From contig JANHCV010000005.1 of assembly GCA_025594325.1 (NCBI GenBank), positions 1,453,501 to 1,517,500 on the forward strand: 64,000 nt of DNA. Reading direction: 5' to 3'. Source of the DNA: Blastocladiella emersonii ATCC 22665 (taxonomy: Eukaryota; Blastocladiomycota; Blastocladiomycetes; Blastocladiales; Blastocladiaceae). Positions 21,931 to 32,009 of the stretch are shown piece by piece (position 1 is the first letter of the stretch; every line of letters begins with the position of its first letter). Made by a program: the position numbers and the translations under genes. Under the pieces are notes generated by a model, which was not told the DNA's origin, searched no databases, and saw nothing but the letters and a program-made list of their open reading frames with translations.

Positions 21931-22637
21931 CTATACCGTGTTGTTCCGCCAGTTGGGTACAAACACGCCGGCCGCGGCCGAGCCCGCTGAGACGGTCGTG
22001 GTTGCGGTTGCTGGGCCCGAGTCCTACAGCCACTTGTCAGCGCTACGGATCGCCGTATGTAAACGAAGAGACGTACCGCGGTCGGTATCCGCAACCTCGG
22101 CCCCCGTCTCAGCGTCGCCATGATACAGCTTGCCGGGTCGCCGAACCCCTCGTCCATGGCCATCGTGTTCAAGTCCGCGAGCACCGCGAGCCCGCGGTCG
22201 GCAGCCAGCGCGATCACCGTCACGGCGCACGCGAGCCATGGTTCGAGGGTGATCACGGTCACTTCGGCGTACGTTTGCAGCGAGCGCTCGAGCCAGTCTA
22301 GGGTTTGGCTAGGGGTCAGCGGTGCAGGATGGTGCGAGCGAGGGTGAAGGAACGGACCCAGCACGAGCGGGAACGGGTCCGGCTGCCCCGGCACGTCGCG
22401 CAGCTGGTCCGAGTTGAGCGTCAGGAACGACGCCGCGGGCCACCCGCCTGCGGCTGCGGGTGCCGCTGGAGCAGCCGCCGGAGATGGTTGAGAAGCAGGC
22501 GCGGCATTGGACCGCTTCCGCGACCGTTGCGGCGGCGGCGGGGCACCGCCCTCCTTGCGCTCGCGGGTAGACGGCCGCGGCGGCTGCCCGCTCGACTTGG
22601 GCCCCTTTGTGGACGGCGCGGACGGCGGACGTTGCAT
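21931..22637 (-). CDS. Hypothetical protein
   Basis: Two exons (22637-22077 and 22023-21933, stop completing at 21931) would encode about 217 residues. The ATG at 22637 is chosen because in-frame codons upstream offer no ATG. Residues 1-65 are Pro/Ser/Lys-rich. The middle has a hydrophobic stretch, VTVITLEPWLACAVTVIALAADRGLAVLA, that could be a buried core or a membrane segment. The C-terminus ends in VPNWRNNTV. I recognise no family. Support for it being real: the splice site (GTACGT...CTGTAG), a clean phase, and its place in the alternating gene order. Confidence 0.5.
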
Positions 22638-22862
22638 CAGGTTACGTTGCTCTGATCGGTGCCGATCGTGCGGGGAGGAGGAGGTGCGGCGCAACGCGGG
22701 TCGCGCAAGGGTCAGGTGAGCGTCGCGCGGCGGTCGACGTCTCCTTCCGGGGGAGAGTGTGGCGAAGCTTCCTTCGGAACGCCTGATCCGGTCCTCCCTC
22801 TCTCCCTCAAGGCTCGCCCACTCGCGAGCCAGCGCATGTAACTACACTAAACCCCACCGCAA

Positions 22863-25800
22863 ATGAGCGGCGACACTTCCGGCAGCACGGCGAGCGGGTC
22901 CGCCGCCAAGCTCGCGCGGCTCGAGGTCGACATTGGCGCGGCGCGGCTGCGCGGCGACTACGCCGTGGCGCTGCCGGCGCTCCTCAAGAAGTGGCGCAAG
23001 CGCATGGCCACGCAGTCGACTATCCTCGAGGACGTGGTCCAGGCCGAGGCGTGCCTGCACGCCCGCGGGCCCGCCGCGTGGACGTGGGCGCCCGTGCCGT
23101 CGCCCGACGCGGGCGGTGCGCCTGATCCGCACCCTCCGACGACCGCCAAGTCGGCGGTTGCGCCGGAGGCCGCGACGCGTCTCCTCGCCGACGCCGCCGC
23201 CGCCGTCACGCGCGCGTACGCGACGCTGCTCGAGAACCACCGGCTGCAGCCCATGTCGCCGGCCTCCGGCACCGCGCAGTCCCCCGAATGCGCCGACCTC
23301 CCGCGCCCGCCCGCCTCGCTCGACGGCGTGCGCGCGCTGCTGTCGACGTCGCAGCTGTACCTCGAGATCCTGACCCTCAAAGCGCAAATCCTGCACCACC
23401 GCGGCGCGCACGCCGCGTGCCTCGCGGTCCTGACGACGGAACTCGACCTGCCGCCCGCTGCGCCCGCGGGACTCCAGGTCCGCGGCATCGGGCTCGTGTA
23501 CCTCGCGAAAGCGCTCGTCATGAAGGTCGACTGCCTGCACGCGCGCGGCGACGAGACCGCGCGGCGCGAGGCTGACGAGACGCTCCGGTTCCTACTCCAC
23601 TACTTCCCGTCGGCCGCTGACACGGACATGTTCGCCGCGGGCGAGGTCCCGATGCCCGTGTCCGGGCCCGCGGTCCCGTTCGCCACGCCCGTCCCGGCCG
23701 CGGTGTTCGAGTCGGCCCATATGGCGCCTGTCCTCGAGCACGGCCTGTTCTTGGGCGGGATGCGCTGGATCCATGGGTGGATGAGCCGCATCGTGTCCGA
23801 CCTCCGCGCTGCGGGCGGTGGCGATCGGGTTTACGCGGGCTCGCCCGGTCCCCTCGACGACGGGTCTATCAGCGCGACCGCGTCCAGCAGCATGGTCGGC
23901 CAGAACCCGCCGCTCGCCGAGTCCTCGGCCGCGTCAATCTCGTCGTTCCCGACGCTCCCCGCCGCCCTCGCCAACGCCGTCGTTCTCTCAACCACCCCGC
24001 CCGACTCCGATTTCCTCGCGTCGCTCCCGTTCCCGGTCCTGACGTACCAAGCGCTCGACTTCGTGCGCGCGTATTTCGGGTACACCCCGCGCGCCTCCGC
24101 CGGCTCGACCGCCGTGTTCGCGCAGTGGGCCGTCCGTTTTCTCGTGCTTTGGTCGCACATCGTGGTGCAGGTCGGCGGCACGCCCAACGCGGGCCCGATC
24201 CCGGACACGCTGTACGTCGACTACGCGCCGGCCCCGCCGGCGCCCGTGGTGTGGGGCAGCGGGTGGAAGGCCGAGTCGATCCACGACGAGCTCGAGGGTC
24301 TGTTCCGCGCGTGGTTCCGCGCGAATGCGACGATGGTGCCGTTCCCGACGGCGAATGAGGTCGGAAACCCGCCGTCGATGGCGAATAAGTTGATGGAGGA
24401 GCTCGCGGCGACGTTGCAGTGGAGCGATGGGTTGCTCGGGATCAAGGCGTTTTCGATCCAGGTACGCTTCGCCCTTTTCCGCGCTCTCCCTTCCGACGCT
24501 CACTCTTTGCTCGCGTAGATGCTCGAGACCACGATCCGGCACACGTTCCACTCGCTCCTGTGCCACCGCGTCCTCGCCGCGACCCACTTCCGCGTCGGCA
24601 ACACGGCCGAGGGCCTGACGCTCCTGCGCCGGCAGATGGAGCTCGCGCGTGCGAGCCGCCGCGGCGCCGAGGCCGCCGCGTACCCGCCAACCCTCTACCC
24701 GGCGACCCAGGCCGCGCTCGTCCAGCTGTACGACGCCATGGGCCTCCCGCGCGAGTCCATGTTCGTCGTCCGCGACGACGCCGCCGACGAGTTTGCGAAT
24801 TTGCTCGTCGAGGGGAGTATGCGGCTCGCTGAGGTGGGCGAGTTGGACGACGCGGTCGAGATTGCCCGGTTCGCACACGCCATGGTTGAGGGTGGTAGCG
24901 GTGTGAACCGGCCGAGCCAGGCCGTCGTGTGTGCGATCCTCGATAACCTCGCGACTGTGCTCGGCGTGTCGGCGCTCTCGAGTACGTTTTCTCGCCGCGC
25001 AACGCAACGACGCGACACTCACACGCTTCGCCATGTGTAGCCTTCGACTACGCCAAGCGCGACGCGCAGCAGACCGAAGCCATCGCGCTGCTCACCCACT
25101 CGCTCTCCCTCTCCCCGACCTCGCCGCGCGCACACTTCCAGCTCGCTCTGCTGCACGCTGACCGCGGCCACCTCGGTCCCGCGAAAGCGCACGTCAAGCA
25201 GACGCTCAAGGCGAACAAGGCGCACGTGGCCGCGTGGCAGCTCCTGGTCCTGATCCTGACGGCGTCGCGCGACCTCGACGGCGCCGCGAAACTCGCCGAG
25301 CTCGGCGTCCGCGAATCCATCGCCGCCCTCGTCCCGCCCACGCCCACCAACGCGGGCGTCGCTAAGGCCAACACGTTCGAGGGCCTCGCGGCCCTCGCAC
25401 GCGACCAGCGGCTCAATGGGACTTGGGCCCCCGCCGAGTACGACCAGGTCGTCGCGGCGATTTTTGACCTGCGGCTCACCCAGGCCCGGATCGTCGAGCA
25501 GGTCCGCGGCGCCGACGCCGCCATCGCGCTGGTTCAGGAACTGTTCCGCTGGTACCGCGTCGTCTTCGACTCGGACGTCGGGCACGCGGGCGTCGCCGAG
25601 GCCGCGGCGGCGGCGGCAGCGTCCGCGACCGTCGGCGCGCGGCCCGGGACCAGCAATACGCTCAGCGTCGCGACCGCCACGGGTGACGACGCGACGCGCG
25701 CGCGGTCCGAGTCGGTCCGGTCCACGGTCTCGGCGTGGTCCATGTCGGCCGCCGCCGCGGCGGCAGCCGGCGGGAGTGGTGGGCCCGCGGCCCCGCTCAT

Positions 25801-26578
25801 GCTCCGGCTCAAGCGCGGGCGCAAGCGCACCATGCTCACGGCCGCGCTCGCCAACAGCTCGGGCGGCGGCGGCAGCAACCCCAACAGCGTCAACGGCAGC
25901 GTCGCGGACCCCGACGAGCTCGGCGCGTCGCCAACGAGCCGCCGCAGCACCGAGTCGGCCGCCACCACCAACCCGGCGGGGCTCGGCGACCGCCCGCGCG
26001 TCGCGTCGATCGCGTCCGTCGCGTCGCTCGCGGCCTCGGACGCCGACTCTCTCCACAGCACCTCCGCGTCCGCGGCCGCCGCGAACCTGTCCCCGCGCCG
26101 CGCCGAGGTCCAGGCGAAACTGTGGCTGCGGCTCGCGCACGTGCTGCACGCCGCGGGGCAGTCGGGCGAGGCGCGCAACGTGGTGCGCGAGGCCGCCCTG
26201 CTGCGCACGGGGAACGCGGATCTCGCGGCCGAACTCGCGGCGCTGCACTACGCGCTGGGCGACGCCGACGCGGCCGTCGCGGCCTGGCACACGCTCCTCG
26301 CGGCGGACCCGCACCATCTCGGCGCGCTCATCGGGCTCGCCCGCGCGCAGCTGGATGCGGGGCACTTGGCGGACGCGGAGGTGCTCCTGGATGACGTGAC
26401 GCGGCACGCCGGACGCAACGATACCGACGCGTGGTACCTGTACGGGCGCGTGTGCAAGGCGCAGCGCCAGCCGAAGCGCGCGCTCGCGTGCTTCCGCGCC
26501 GCGCTCGAGCTCGAGCGCGCCGAGCCGATTGCACGGTTCGCGGACGTACCGCGGTTGAGTCTCGTGGCGCTGTTGTGA
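22863..26578 (+). CDS. TTC7/YPP1-like TPR scaffold of the plasma-membrane PI4-kinase complex
   Basis: Three exons (22863-24461, 24519-24981, 25041-26578) encode about 1199 residues. The N-terminal helical region starts ARLEVDIGAARLRGDYAVALP. The C-terminal third has TPR units: AIALLTHSLSLSPTSPRAHF, LGPAKAHVKQTLKANKAHVA, VLHAAGQSGEARNVVREAAL, ALIGLARAQLDAGHLADAEV, YGRVCKAQRQPKRALACFRA. This order fits TTC7A/B and yeast Ypp1, which together with EFR3 tether PI4-kinase alpha (Stt4) at the plasma membrane. A low-complexity Ser/Ala insert (25560-26100) lies inside the TPR region. A collapsed copy of this gene lies at 32010-32640. Divergent from the hypothetical gene with 225 bp between. Confidence 0.85.
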
Positions 26579-27036
26579 GTAGACGAGTAGACGCGGGCGC
26601 GAGATGTGTCCCTAATACATGGTTTGAGTTCTTGGTTGTTTGTCCCGGGCCGAAAGAACAAGTTTACAAGATGGAAACTCAGCAAACTATGAAGATGGGA
26701 CAACAGTATGACGACCCCCACGCGCAAACAGGCGGTCGACCGACCATGGCAGCGAGAGGTCTCGCCTGGGCGAGTTCCCCGCGCGGCGCGGCCAGTGGCT
26801 CAGCTTCGGCGGAGCCGCAGTGAGTCGCCGCCGTCGCGTCGCACAGGCCCAGCAACCAGGCGGGCAGGCGATCCCCTCACCAGGCTGACAGGTACCGGGC
26901 CGAGATGCGAGGGTGTGTGATCAGAAGCGGCGCTGGGCGTTGCGCCGCTGCCGCCGCCACCGCCACGTCGTCGCCACAGCTTCCTCGACGAACGAGCCGT
27001 GACGCCGTTTGCGCTCTCCCACCGTAACACAGAACG
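26579..27036. other. Intergenic, no gene seen
   Basis: This is the 3' flank of TTC7 and the edge of the accessory island. Composition becomes mixed and no frame looks coding. Confidence 0.5.
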
Positions 27037-27315
27037 ATGGTCGAGTCGAGCGAAATGGGCCCGGGCTTCTCGCTCGAGGCCCCCTTCTATCTCTCGGATC
27101 CGAGGTGGTGCGCAGCCGAACACAACCAGTTGTACCGCTACTACATCAAGCGCGGCACGCTCGTCGCATGCGACGCGGCCGGCAACGAGACTGACCCGAT
27201 CCTGCGCGTTCGCAGCCTCGCGTTCGCACGCGCCGTCACTACGCGCGAGGCGACGTGGCAAGAGGAGTACGCACGCCAGCGCCGAGGCGGTGCATTGGAT
27301 GCAAGCCGCTGCTGA
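27037..27315 (+). pseudogene. Truncated LURP-one-like (LOR) domain gene
   Basis: An ATG at 27037 opens a 92-residue frame. It matches the first 65 residues of the intact LOR-like protein at 30871-31596 in pattern: PGFSLEAPFYLSDPRWCAAE against PGFPDDALFFLTEPSRCTAK, then YRYYIKRGTLVA against YRYYYKRHTFVA. Similarity ends near RVRSL, and a stop follows in unrelated sequence. Two thirds of the domain is missing, so this is an N-terminal relic of a paralogue in opposite orientation. Confidence 0.72.
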
Positions 27316-27360
27316 TGTGTAGCGTGAGTTGGCAGCTGCGCGCGGCAGAGCGAAGGCGCG

Positions 27361-27479
27361 GTGATGCGCGTGGCCGCGGACGGGATCCAGGTGGTGGAGC
27401 GCGTGGCTGCGGACTGAATCCAGGCGGTGACGCGCGCGGCCGCGCACGAAATCCAGGCGGTTACGCGCGCGTGGTCGCC
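27361..27479. repeat. 33-bp tandem repeat, about 3.6 copies
   Basis: Units start at 27361, 27394, 27427 and 27460. Each holds GCGCG(T/C)GGC(T/C)GCGGAC or a close variant, then ATCCAGG. The period is exactly 11 codons, but every frame that stays open looks like low-complexity shadow. A small minisatellite. Confidence 0.85.
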
Positions 27480-27963
27480 AAGCGCAAGGCAGACTATTAG
27501 GCGTCTGTCGAGGGAGGAGCAGGCGCTGCGTTTCGGCAAGGCGGTGGAGTGGATGCACTCATTTTTGCGTTCGCACAGCGTGAGGTGGCGGCGATGGCGA
27601 TGGCCGGGAACCACATGTATGAGAGAAGAGTAGGTTCAGCGCAGACATGAGCATACCAGGGGGTGCTTGGGTCGTCGTTTTTGAGCGCGAATGCACGATC
27701 CCAGTTTACGCGAGCGAAGAACGGAGTGCGGGGCGCAGCGAGTTGACAAAGCTGGCGGAATAGTAACACCTGAGATTCCAGGCCCTCGTGCGACGCACAC
27801 GATGGCGACGGGCCGGGAGCGATGGCTGACACGGTTTGAAGGGAGGCAAACAAGGGCGGCGGTCGAAAACCGTGACCGCGGAAGTCTGCGGCATTTGCAT
27901 TGAGAGAATAATCAGAGAACGGACCCGGACAAACAACACAAACACACGCAGTTCGCCGTGTCG

Positions 27964-28406
27964 GCGTGGCCGTGTCCAAGTGGTACTCGCGCCGGTACCT
28001 CGCCGAGACGATCCGGTGCTGGCACCGCGTGGTCCGCGCCGAGGTCGTCGACGACGAGGACGCGCGGCTCGTCGACGGCCGCCAGTCCCCGATGCAGACG
28101 CGCGAGTCGTCGGTCGCTAACTCGGCCGCGGGCGGGCCCGCGGGGCTCGTCGTCGACGTGACGTGGACGACTTCGGCGTCGACGGGGATCGGACTGGTTA
28201 GCAACGCGGCGGTCGACGGGAACGGCGCCACGACGACGGGTAACCAGAACTTGTCGGTGCACGGCGCCACGACCCCGCAGCGCCGGCTCAGCGTCGATGG
28301 CAACTCGAACCTCAAGGAGATGGCGCGGCTCCGCCGGCCGAGCGCGGCGCCTTCGATCCTCGAGCACACGCACTTCGCCGTGTCGTACGCTAGTTCACCC
28401 AGCTGA
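27964..28406 (+). other. Open reading fragment bounded by 21-bp direct repeats
   Basis: The plus strand reads about 145 residues (KWYSRRYLAETIRCWHRVV, then a Gly/Thr/Ser-rich stretch and ARLRRPSAAPSILEHTHFAV) with a natural-looking composition. I do not recognise the family. The 21 bases at 27943-27963 recur at 28365-28385 with one mismatch, so a 422-bp unit may be one copy of a tandem duplication. It looks like a fragment of a larger gene. Confidence 0.45.
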
Positions 28407-28531
28407 AACGTGGCATTTTCACCCCGTCGCGTTCATCGCGGCTTTGTCGACCTCCGGATGAGCTGAATGGAACCTTCGTCGCTGAATCGCCCGTCTGCTC
28501 GCCCCCGAAACCTTCAGGCTGTGCTTCCCGG

Positions 28532-28541
28532 CCTATATAAA
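28532..28541 (+). promoter_or_regulatory. TATA box of the Harbinger accessory gene
   Basis: CCTATATAAA stands about 90 bp before the ATG at 28623. It lies inside a longer open frame, which argues for the downstream start. Confidence 0.6.
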
Positions 28542-28622
28542 CGCTGTTTTCCTTCGCGGGGCAGCTCGACCGCCACCGGCGAGTACTCCCGCCTCCAGCA
28601 GGACGGCAAGGAGTCTGGTGAC

Positions 28623-28934
28623 ATGGAAGGTGTCGATGATCAAAACGACGCGGCCCCCGCCAGCAAGCGCAGCCGCACTTCGGACAGCAGCTCGCGTCGC
28701 CTCTCGGACTCGGAGTTCCTTTTGGGCATGAAGGAGGTTATCCAGAGCGTCTCGACCGCCGATTCCAAGCCCGTTCTGACCGCCGCACTTGAGTGGGTCC
28801 AGGACGCGTACAACAACGACAATGAAGAGGACCAGATCGACGTCGCCACCCGCCTGGCCGAGGATCAAGCGCTTCGCGTCATGGCCGTTTCCGGACCGAA
28901 GCGCAAGCGCGTCCTCGAGTTTTTCATTCAGTAG
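28623..28934 (+). CDS. Harbinger accessory protein (unknown family)
   Basis: The frame is open from an ATG at 28467, but a TATA box at 28532 makes the ATG at 28623 more likely, giving 103 residues. It starts acidic, then has a basic patch (ASKRSRTSDSSSRR), then a helical-looking region (SEFLLGMKEVIQSVS, ALEWVQDAYNND) ending PKRKRVLEFFIQ. PIF/Harbinger elements usually carry a second gene with a Myb/SANT fold. I see no clear SANT motif, so only the role by position is inferred. It is transcribed away from the transposase, the usual divergent arrangement. Confidence 0.55.
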   Translation: MEGVDDQNDAAPASKRSRTSDSSSRRLSDSEFLLGMKEVIQSVSTADSKPVLTAALEWVQDAYNNDNEEDQIDVATRLAEDQALRVMAVSGPKRKRVLEFFIQ

Positions 28935-29246
28935 CTCTCTCGCACATGTCCCCCTCCCTCGCGTTGCTTCCTGGCCTTGTTCTCGCCCATTTGTGTCCAA
29001 TACATCTGGCTTTGTGTCCATCGTATCTTCAATCGTTACCCTTCGCTCGAAAATGACGCGACTCGTTGAGAAACGCGTGGTTCGCAAAGTGTCTCACACG
29101 TCACGTGATTGATCGACGCGTCTCCACCGATGCGTTCTGACCTCAGCGACGCGTCAAATCATCTAGAATCGCTTATATAACATTATAGTACTTGACAAAT
29201 CAGTATATTACAGCATGCATGCGGGTACAACAATTATTTCGCGCCT
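28935..29246. other. Harbinger interior between the two genes, no gene seen
   Basis: This AT-richer stretch separates the 3' ends of the accessory frame and the transposase. It contains TATATAACATTATAG near 29173 and CACACGTCACGTGA near 29095. It probably serves as both transcript ends. Confidence 0.45.
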
Positions 29247-30561
29247 TCAAAGACGGGTCCCACGAGCGGCCATGACGCGCCTGTACTCGGTCCAAAGAAC
29301 ATTTGCGATGCGGTTCCGAAGCGAGATACCGCGCTGACGAGCTCCGTCCAGCGAGGCCTCGAGGACAGCGGCCTCGTCGTCCTCCTCGTTCTCGTCGTTC
29401 AGGGGCTCGCGCCCACGCACACGCGCCTCACGCGCCGCGTCCCGCGCGCGCCGGAGCTCCGTCTCGGCGTCGCGAAAGAAGGCGTCGCCGCCTTGGTTCC
29501 ACTTGTTGATCATGTTGTGCAGCGTGCAGAGCGCGTACACAAGCTTGACTTGAGTCTTGATTGGGTAGGCCGCGCCAATCGAGAGGACGCGGAACCGCTT
29601 CTTGAGCACGCCAAAGATACGCTCAACAGAGTTGCGGAGCGACGCGTGACGCAGATTGAAAAGCTCCTTGCGGTTCTTAACTCTACGTACGTTGGTGAAG
29701 CGGATGAGATGGCGCCAACGTGATGGTCATGGCAGTGAGAACGTACCCATCCTTGCCGCGGGCAAACTCGCGAAGATGATAGCGAGTACCGCGAAAGGGC
29801 ACGATGATGGACGTGCGGTTTGCGTAGCCGCCGTCGGCGAGGTAGAAGCGGCCAGCGTGGATCTTGAACCCACGGGCGAAGGCGTCCGAGAGCACGCGCG
29901 AGTCGTGCGCCTTGCCCTCCCACCCTGCGGGAACGTAGGTGAAGTTCAAGTCACAGTCGCAGGCAGCGAGGACATTTGAGGAGATGGTCCCCTTGCGGTT
30001 TCGGAACGAGTCGTGAAGCTTAGCGGGCACAAACGGGATGTGCGTTCCGTCAAGCGCGCCGACCGCGTTCTAGAATGGAGCGTAATTCGGGTCGTGGGCG
30101 ATGCGCTCATGCACGGGCGTAGAATCGGACGGCTGGACAATGAACTCGGGCATCAGGCGGTACAGAGCGTCGAGCACCTGCTTCAGAACCCTGGACGCGG
30201 TCTCGCCAGAGATTTGGAACCGCTCCCTGAGGTTGCGGTTGGTGCTGCCCTTGCCGGCCATGACAAGAAAAACCATGAAGCGCGCCTCGACGGACAGCTC
30301 GCGGCCGTCGGCGGGAAGGCCACGGTCGCGGAACAGGCGGCAGATGGCCTTGAAGGTCTCGCGGGGCATACGGGCGATTTCCGAAAAACGCGTTTCGCTG
30401 TTGCACGTCAGCAGCTCTTGAACCCACGACTCGCCGGAAAGCGTGGACGTGCGGATAGGCTCCCACGAGCGGCGCTCGATGCGAGCAGCGAGTTGTCGCA
30501 GGAGAGCGAGGGCGGCCGTGAGCATTAGGCCGCGCAGCTTGCGGTTGTATCCCTTTCCCAT
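29247..30561 (-). pseudogene. PIF/Harbinger DDE transposase with an in-frame stop
   Basis: Exons 30561-29747 and 29682-29247 would encode about 416 residues. The first half has the helical DNA-binding region (FSEIARMPRETFKAICRLF, ERFQISGETASRVLKQVLDA). The DDE core is visible: GALDGTHIPF (first Asp), FYLADGGYANRT (second Asp), and NSVERIFGVLKKRFRVL (Glu, in exon 2). A TAG at 30070-30072 interrupts the otherwise intact frame just before NAVGALDGTH, where the family has a coding residue, so the gene is probably inactive. The intron (GTACGT...CGTAG) is needed to reach the third catalytic residue. Harbinger transposases cut and paste DNA, making 3-bp target duplications. Confidence 0.88.
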
Positions 30562-30745
30562 GTTGTTCGAGGGCTCGAGAACACGATGCGTGAGGTTAGG
30601 TGTTGATTCGTTGCAATAATTGCGGCTGCAAAGAGGTGGGAAAGATTTTATTGCGGGGGGGGGGGGGGGGGCGTTCATCCAGCGGGGCATTTGGTTCGCA
30701 CGGCCGCTGAGATGAACGGGGTGAGGTGAAACGTGGCAACTTTTT

Positions 30746-30780
30746 CAGCTGATCCACCTGATCTGAACCAAACGGGCCCT
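30746..30780 (+). repeat. Right terminal inverted repeat of the Harbinger element
   Basis: Read from the outside in (minus strand) it begins AGGGCCCGTTTGGTTCAGAT and continues to CAGCTG. The left counterpart is eroded (28392-28410). Confidence 0.7.
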
Positions 30781-30870
30781 TTAGAACAATCTCCATTTAA
30801 TCGTTCCGTGAAGCGCAAAGAGAAGCAACACTGCCAGGTTTCCATTCTATGCGGTCACTCGCAAACACGC

Positions 30871-31596
30871 TCACGCGGCAGCAATTCCCGCATTCACCCG
30901 CATCTCCTTGATGGCGGTGTACACCTCCTCGGCGAACATAGCGAACGCCATGACGGCCGCGAGATCGACGCCCTTGACGACGGTGATCGTGTACGCGTTC
31001 CGCTCGGCGTTGTTGCGGAACAGCGACTTGGACTCGCGGGTCGCCTTGGCGATGAGCTGGCCCTTGCCCTTGGTCGGGTGGCCCGCGTAGATCTCGATGT
31101 ACGACCACGTGTGCCACGCAGCCATGTAGACCAAGGGCGGGGTCCCGCAAATGTCGGGGACAACGGGCATGACGGGGTTTTCGAGGATCGCGCGCACCGT
31201 GGCGTCGTCGTGGTTCATCCTGCGGTCGGAAGTGGCGTGCACGAGCTGCTTGTCCTCGCCGTCCCACTCGCCGCGGTACACGTGGCCCTTGAGGTACGAG
31301 AAGGTGGTCGACTCCAGTTCGACAGTGAGCAGCGGCTCGCGCGTGGCCGCGTCGCGGATCACGTAGTAGTCGCTGAGCATCGCGAGTTTCTGGTTCTGGC
31401 GCACTGACATCTCGCACGTGTCGAAGATGGGCTCCGACTCGGTGCCGTCGTCATTCAGTGCGACGAACGTGTGCCGCTTGTAGTAGTAGCGGTACTTGGC
31501 CATGTGCTTGGCCGTGCACCGCGACGGCTCCGTGAGGAAGAACAGCGCGTCGTCGGGGAAGCCCGGGTGCGTCTCAACCGATGCAGTGGTGCCCAT
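30871..31596 (-). CDS. LURP-one-related (LOR/tubby-C-like) domain protein
   Basis: A single exon encodes 241 residues from the ATG at 31596. The order of motifs fits the LOR beta-barrel: YRYYYKRHTFVALNDDG, then EMSVRQNQKLAMLSDYYVIRD, then EPLLTVELESTTFSYLKG, and a C-terminal hydrophobic helix (AAVMAFAMFAEEVYTAIKEM) such as closes the barrel. LOR domains are structurally related to tubby C-terminal and phospholipid scramblase folds. Their biochemical role is mostly unknown; plant LURP1 acts in defence. No signal peptide is seen, so it is likely intracellular. A truncated paralogue lies on the other side of the Harbinger element, in the opposite orientation. Confidence 0.72.
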   Translation of the reverse strand: MGTTASVETHPGFPDDALFFLTEPSRCTAKHMAKYRYYYKRHTFVALNDDGTESEPIFDTCEMSVRQNQKLAMLSDYYVIRDAATREPLLTVELESTTFSYLKGHVYRGEWDGEDKQLVHATSDRRMNHDDATVRAILENPVMPVVPDICGTPPLVYMAAWHTWSYIEIYAGHPTKGKGQLIAKATRESKSLFRNNAERNAYTITVVKGVDLAAVMAFAMFAEEVYTAIKEMRVNAGIAAA

Positions 31597-32009
31597 GGTA
31601 AGTTGCTGTGACGAGTCAAAAGCACGTCAGGTTCGTGGTCTTGGACGTGGTTCATTTATGTTGCATACTGTTACGTTGGTTGTTGACCTGGAAACTTTGT
31701 TCCGCTTGACGAGAGCGGTCGAGGAACGGAGCGCGACTCGCCCATGGGCGAAAGTCGCGGGTGTGGCGGACCGGGTGGCGACCTCGAGCCAGCCTGCCAG
31801 TCAGTCAGCGGCGTCTTTGTGCGGCGAACGGTGGCGGTGGCGGTGGCGGCGCCTGCAAGCTGGCCCACAGGTGCCGCGTGGCAGATCAGACATCCCATCA
31901 TACTCTCGCTTCGCGCCGAAAGTCGAAAGTCCAACAACGACGACAAAACCAACCAAACCGCGACTCGTGGGATTCGCCCTCACCCACGCATCGTCGCACA
32001 CTCGTGCAC
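31597..32009. other. Intergenic, no gene seen
   Basis: This is the upstream flank of the LOR gene, containing GGTGGCGGT-type simple repeats near 31830-31860. No frame looks coding. Confidence 0.45.

Larger units (their letters stand above)
28392..30780 (-). mobile_element. PIF/Harbinger DNA transposon
   Basis: The element holds a DDE transposase on the minus strand and a short accessory frame on the plus strand. Its right end, read inward, is AGGGCCCGTTTGGTTC, a classic PIF/Harbinger terminal sequence. It abuts TTA at 30781-30783, a plausible target-site triplet. The left end near 28392-28435 keeps only parts of the inverted repeat (GTTCA, CAGCTGAAA, CACCCCGT, GTTCATC) and has lost the outermost GGGCCCG. 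A 17-G run lies at 30655-30671. With a damaged transposase and left end it should not move by itself. Confidence 0.8.

Noticed and set aside
27361-27479. CRISPR-like array
   Set aside because: Units are contiguous 33-mers without unique spacers, and the DNA is eukaryotic.
1124-30072. TAG read as an amino acid, to explain the in-frame TAGs in FAS and the Harbinger transposase
   Set aside because: CPAP, dolichyl-diphosphatase and the hypothetical gene at 21931 end in TAG at sensible places, so TAG is an ordinary stop here. Both affected genes are also damaged in other ways.
30655-30671. Run of 17 G as a functional G-quadruplex
   Set aside because: A single homopolymer beside a transposon end is more simply replication slippage or an assembly weak point. 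The 14-C run at 39180-39193 is treated the same way.
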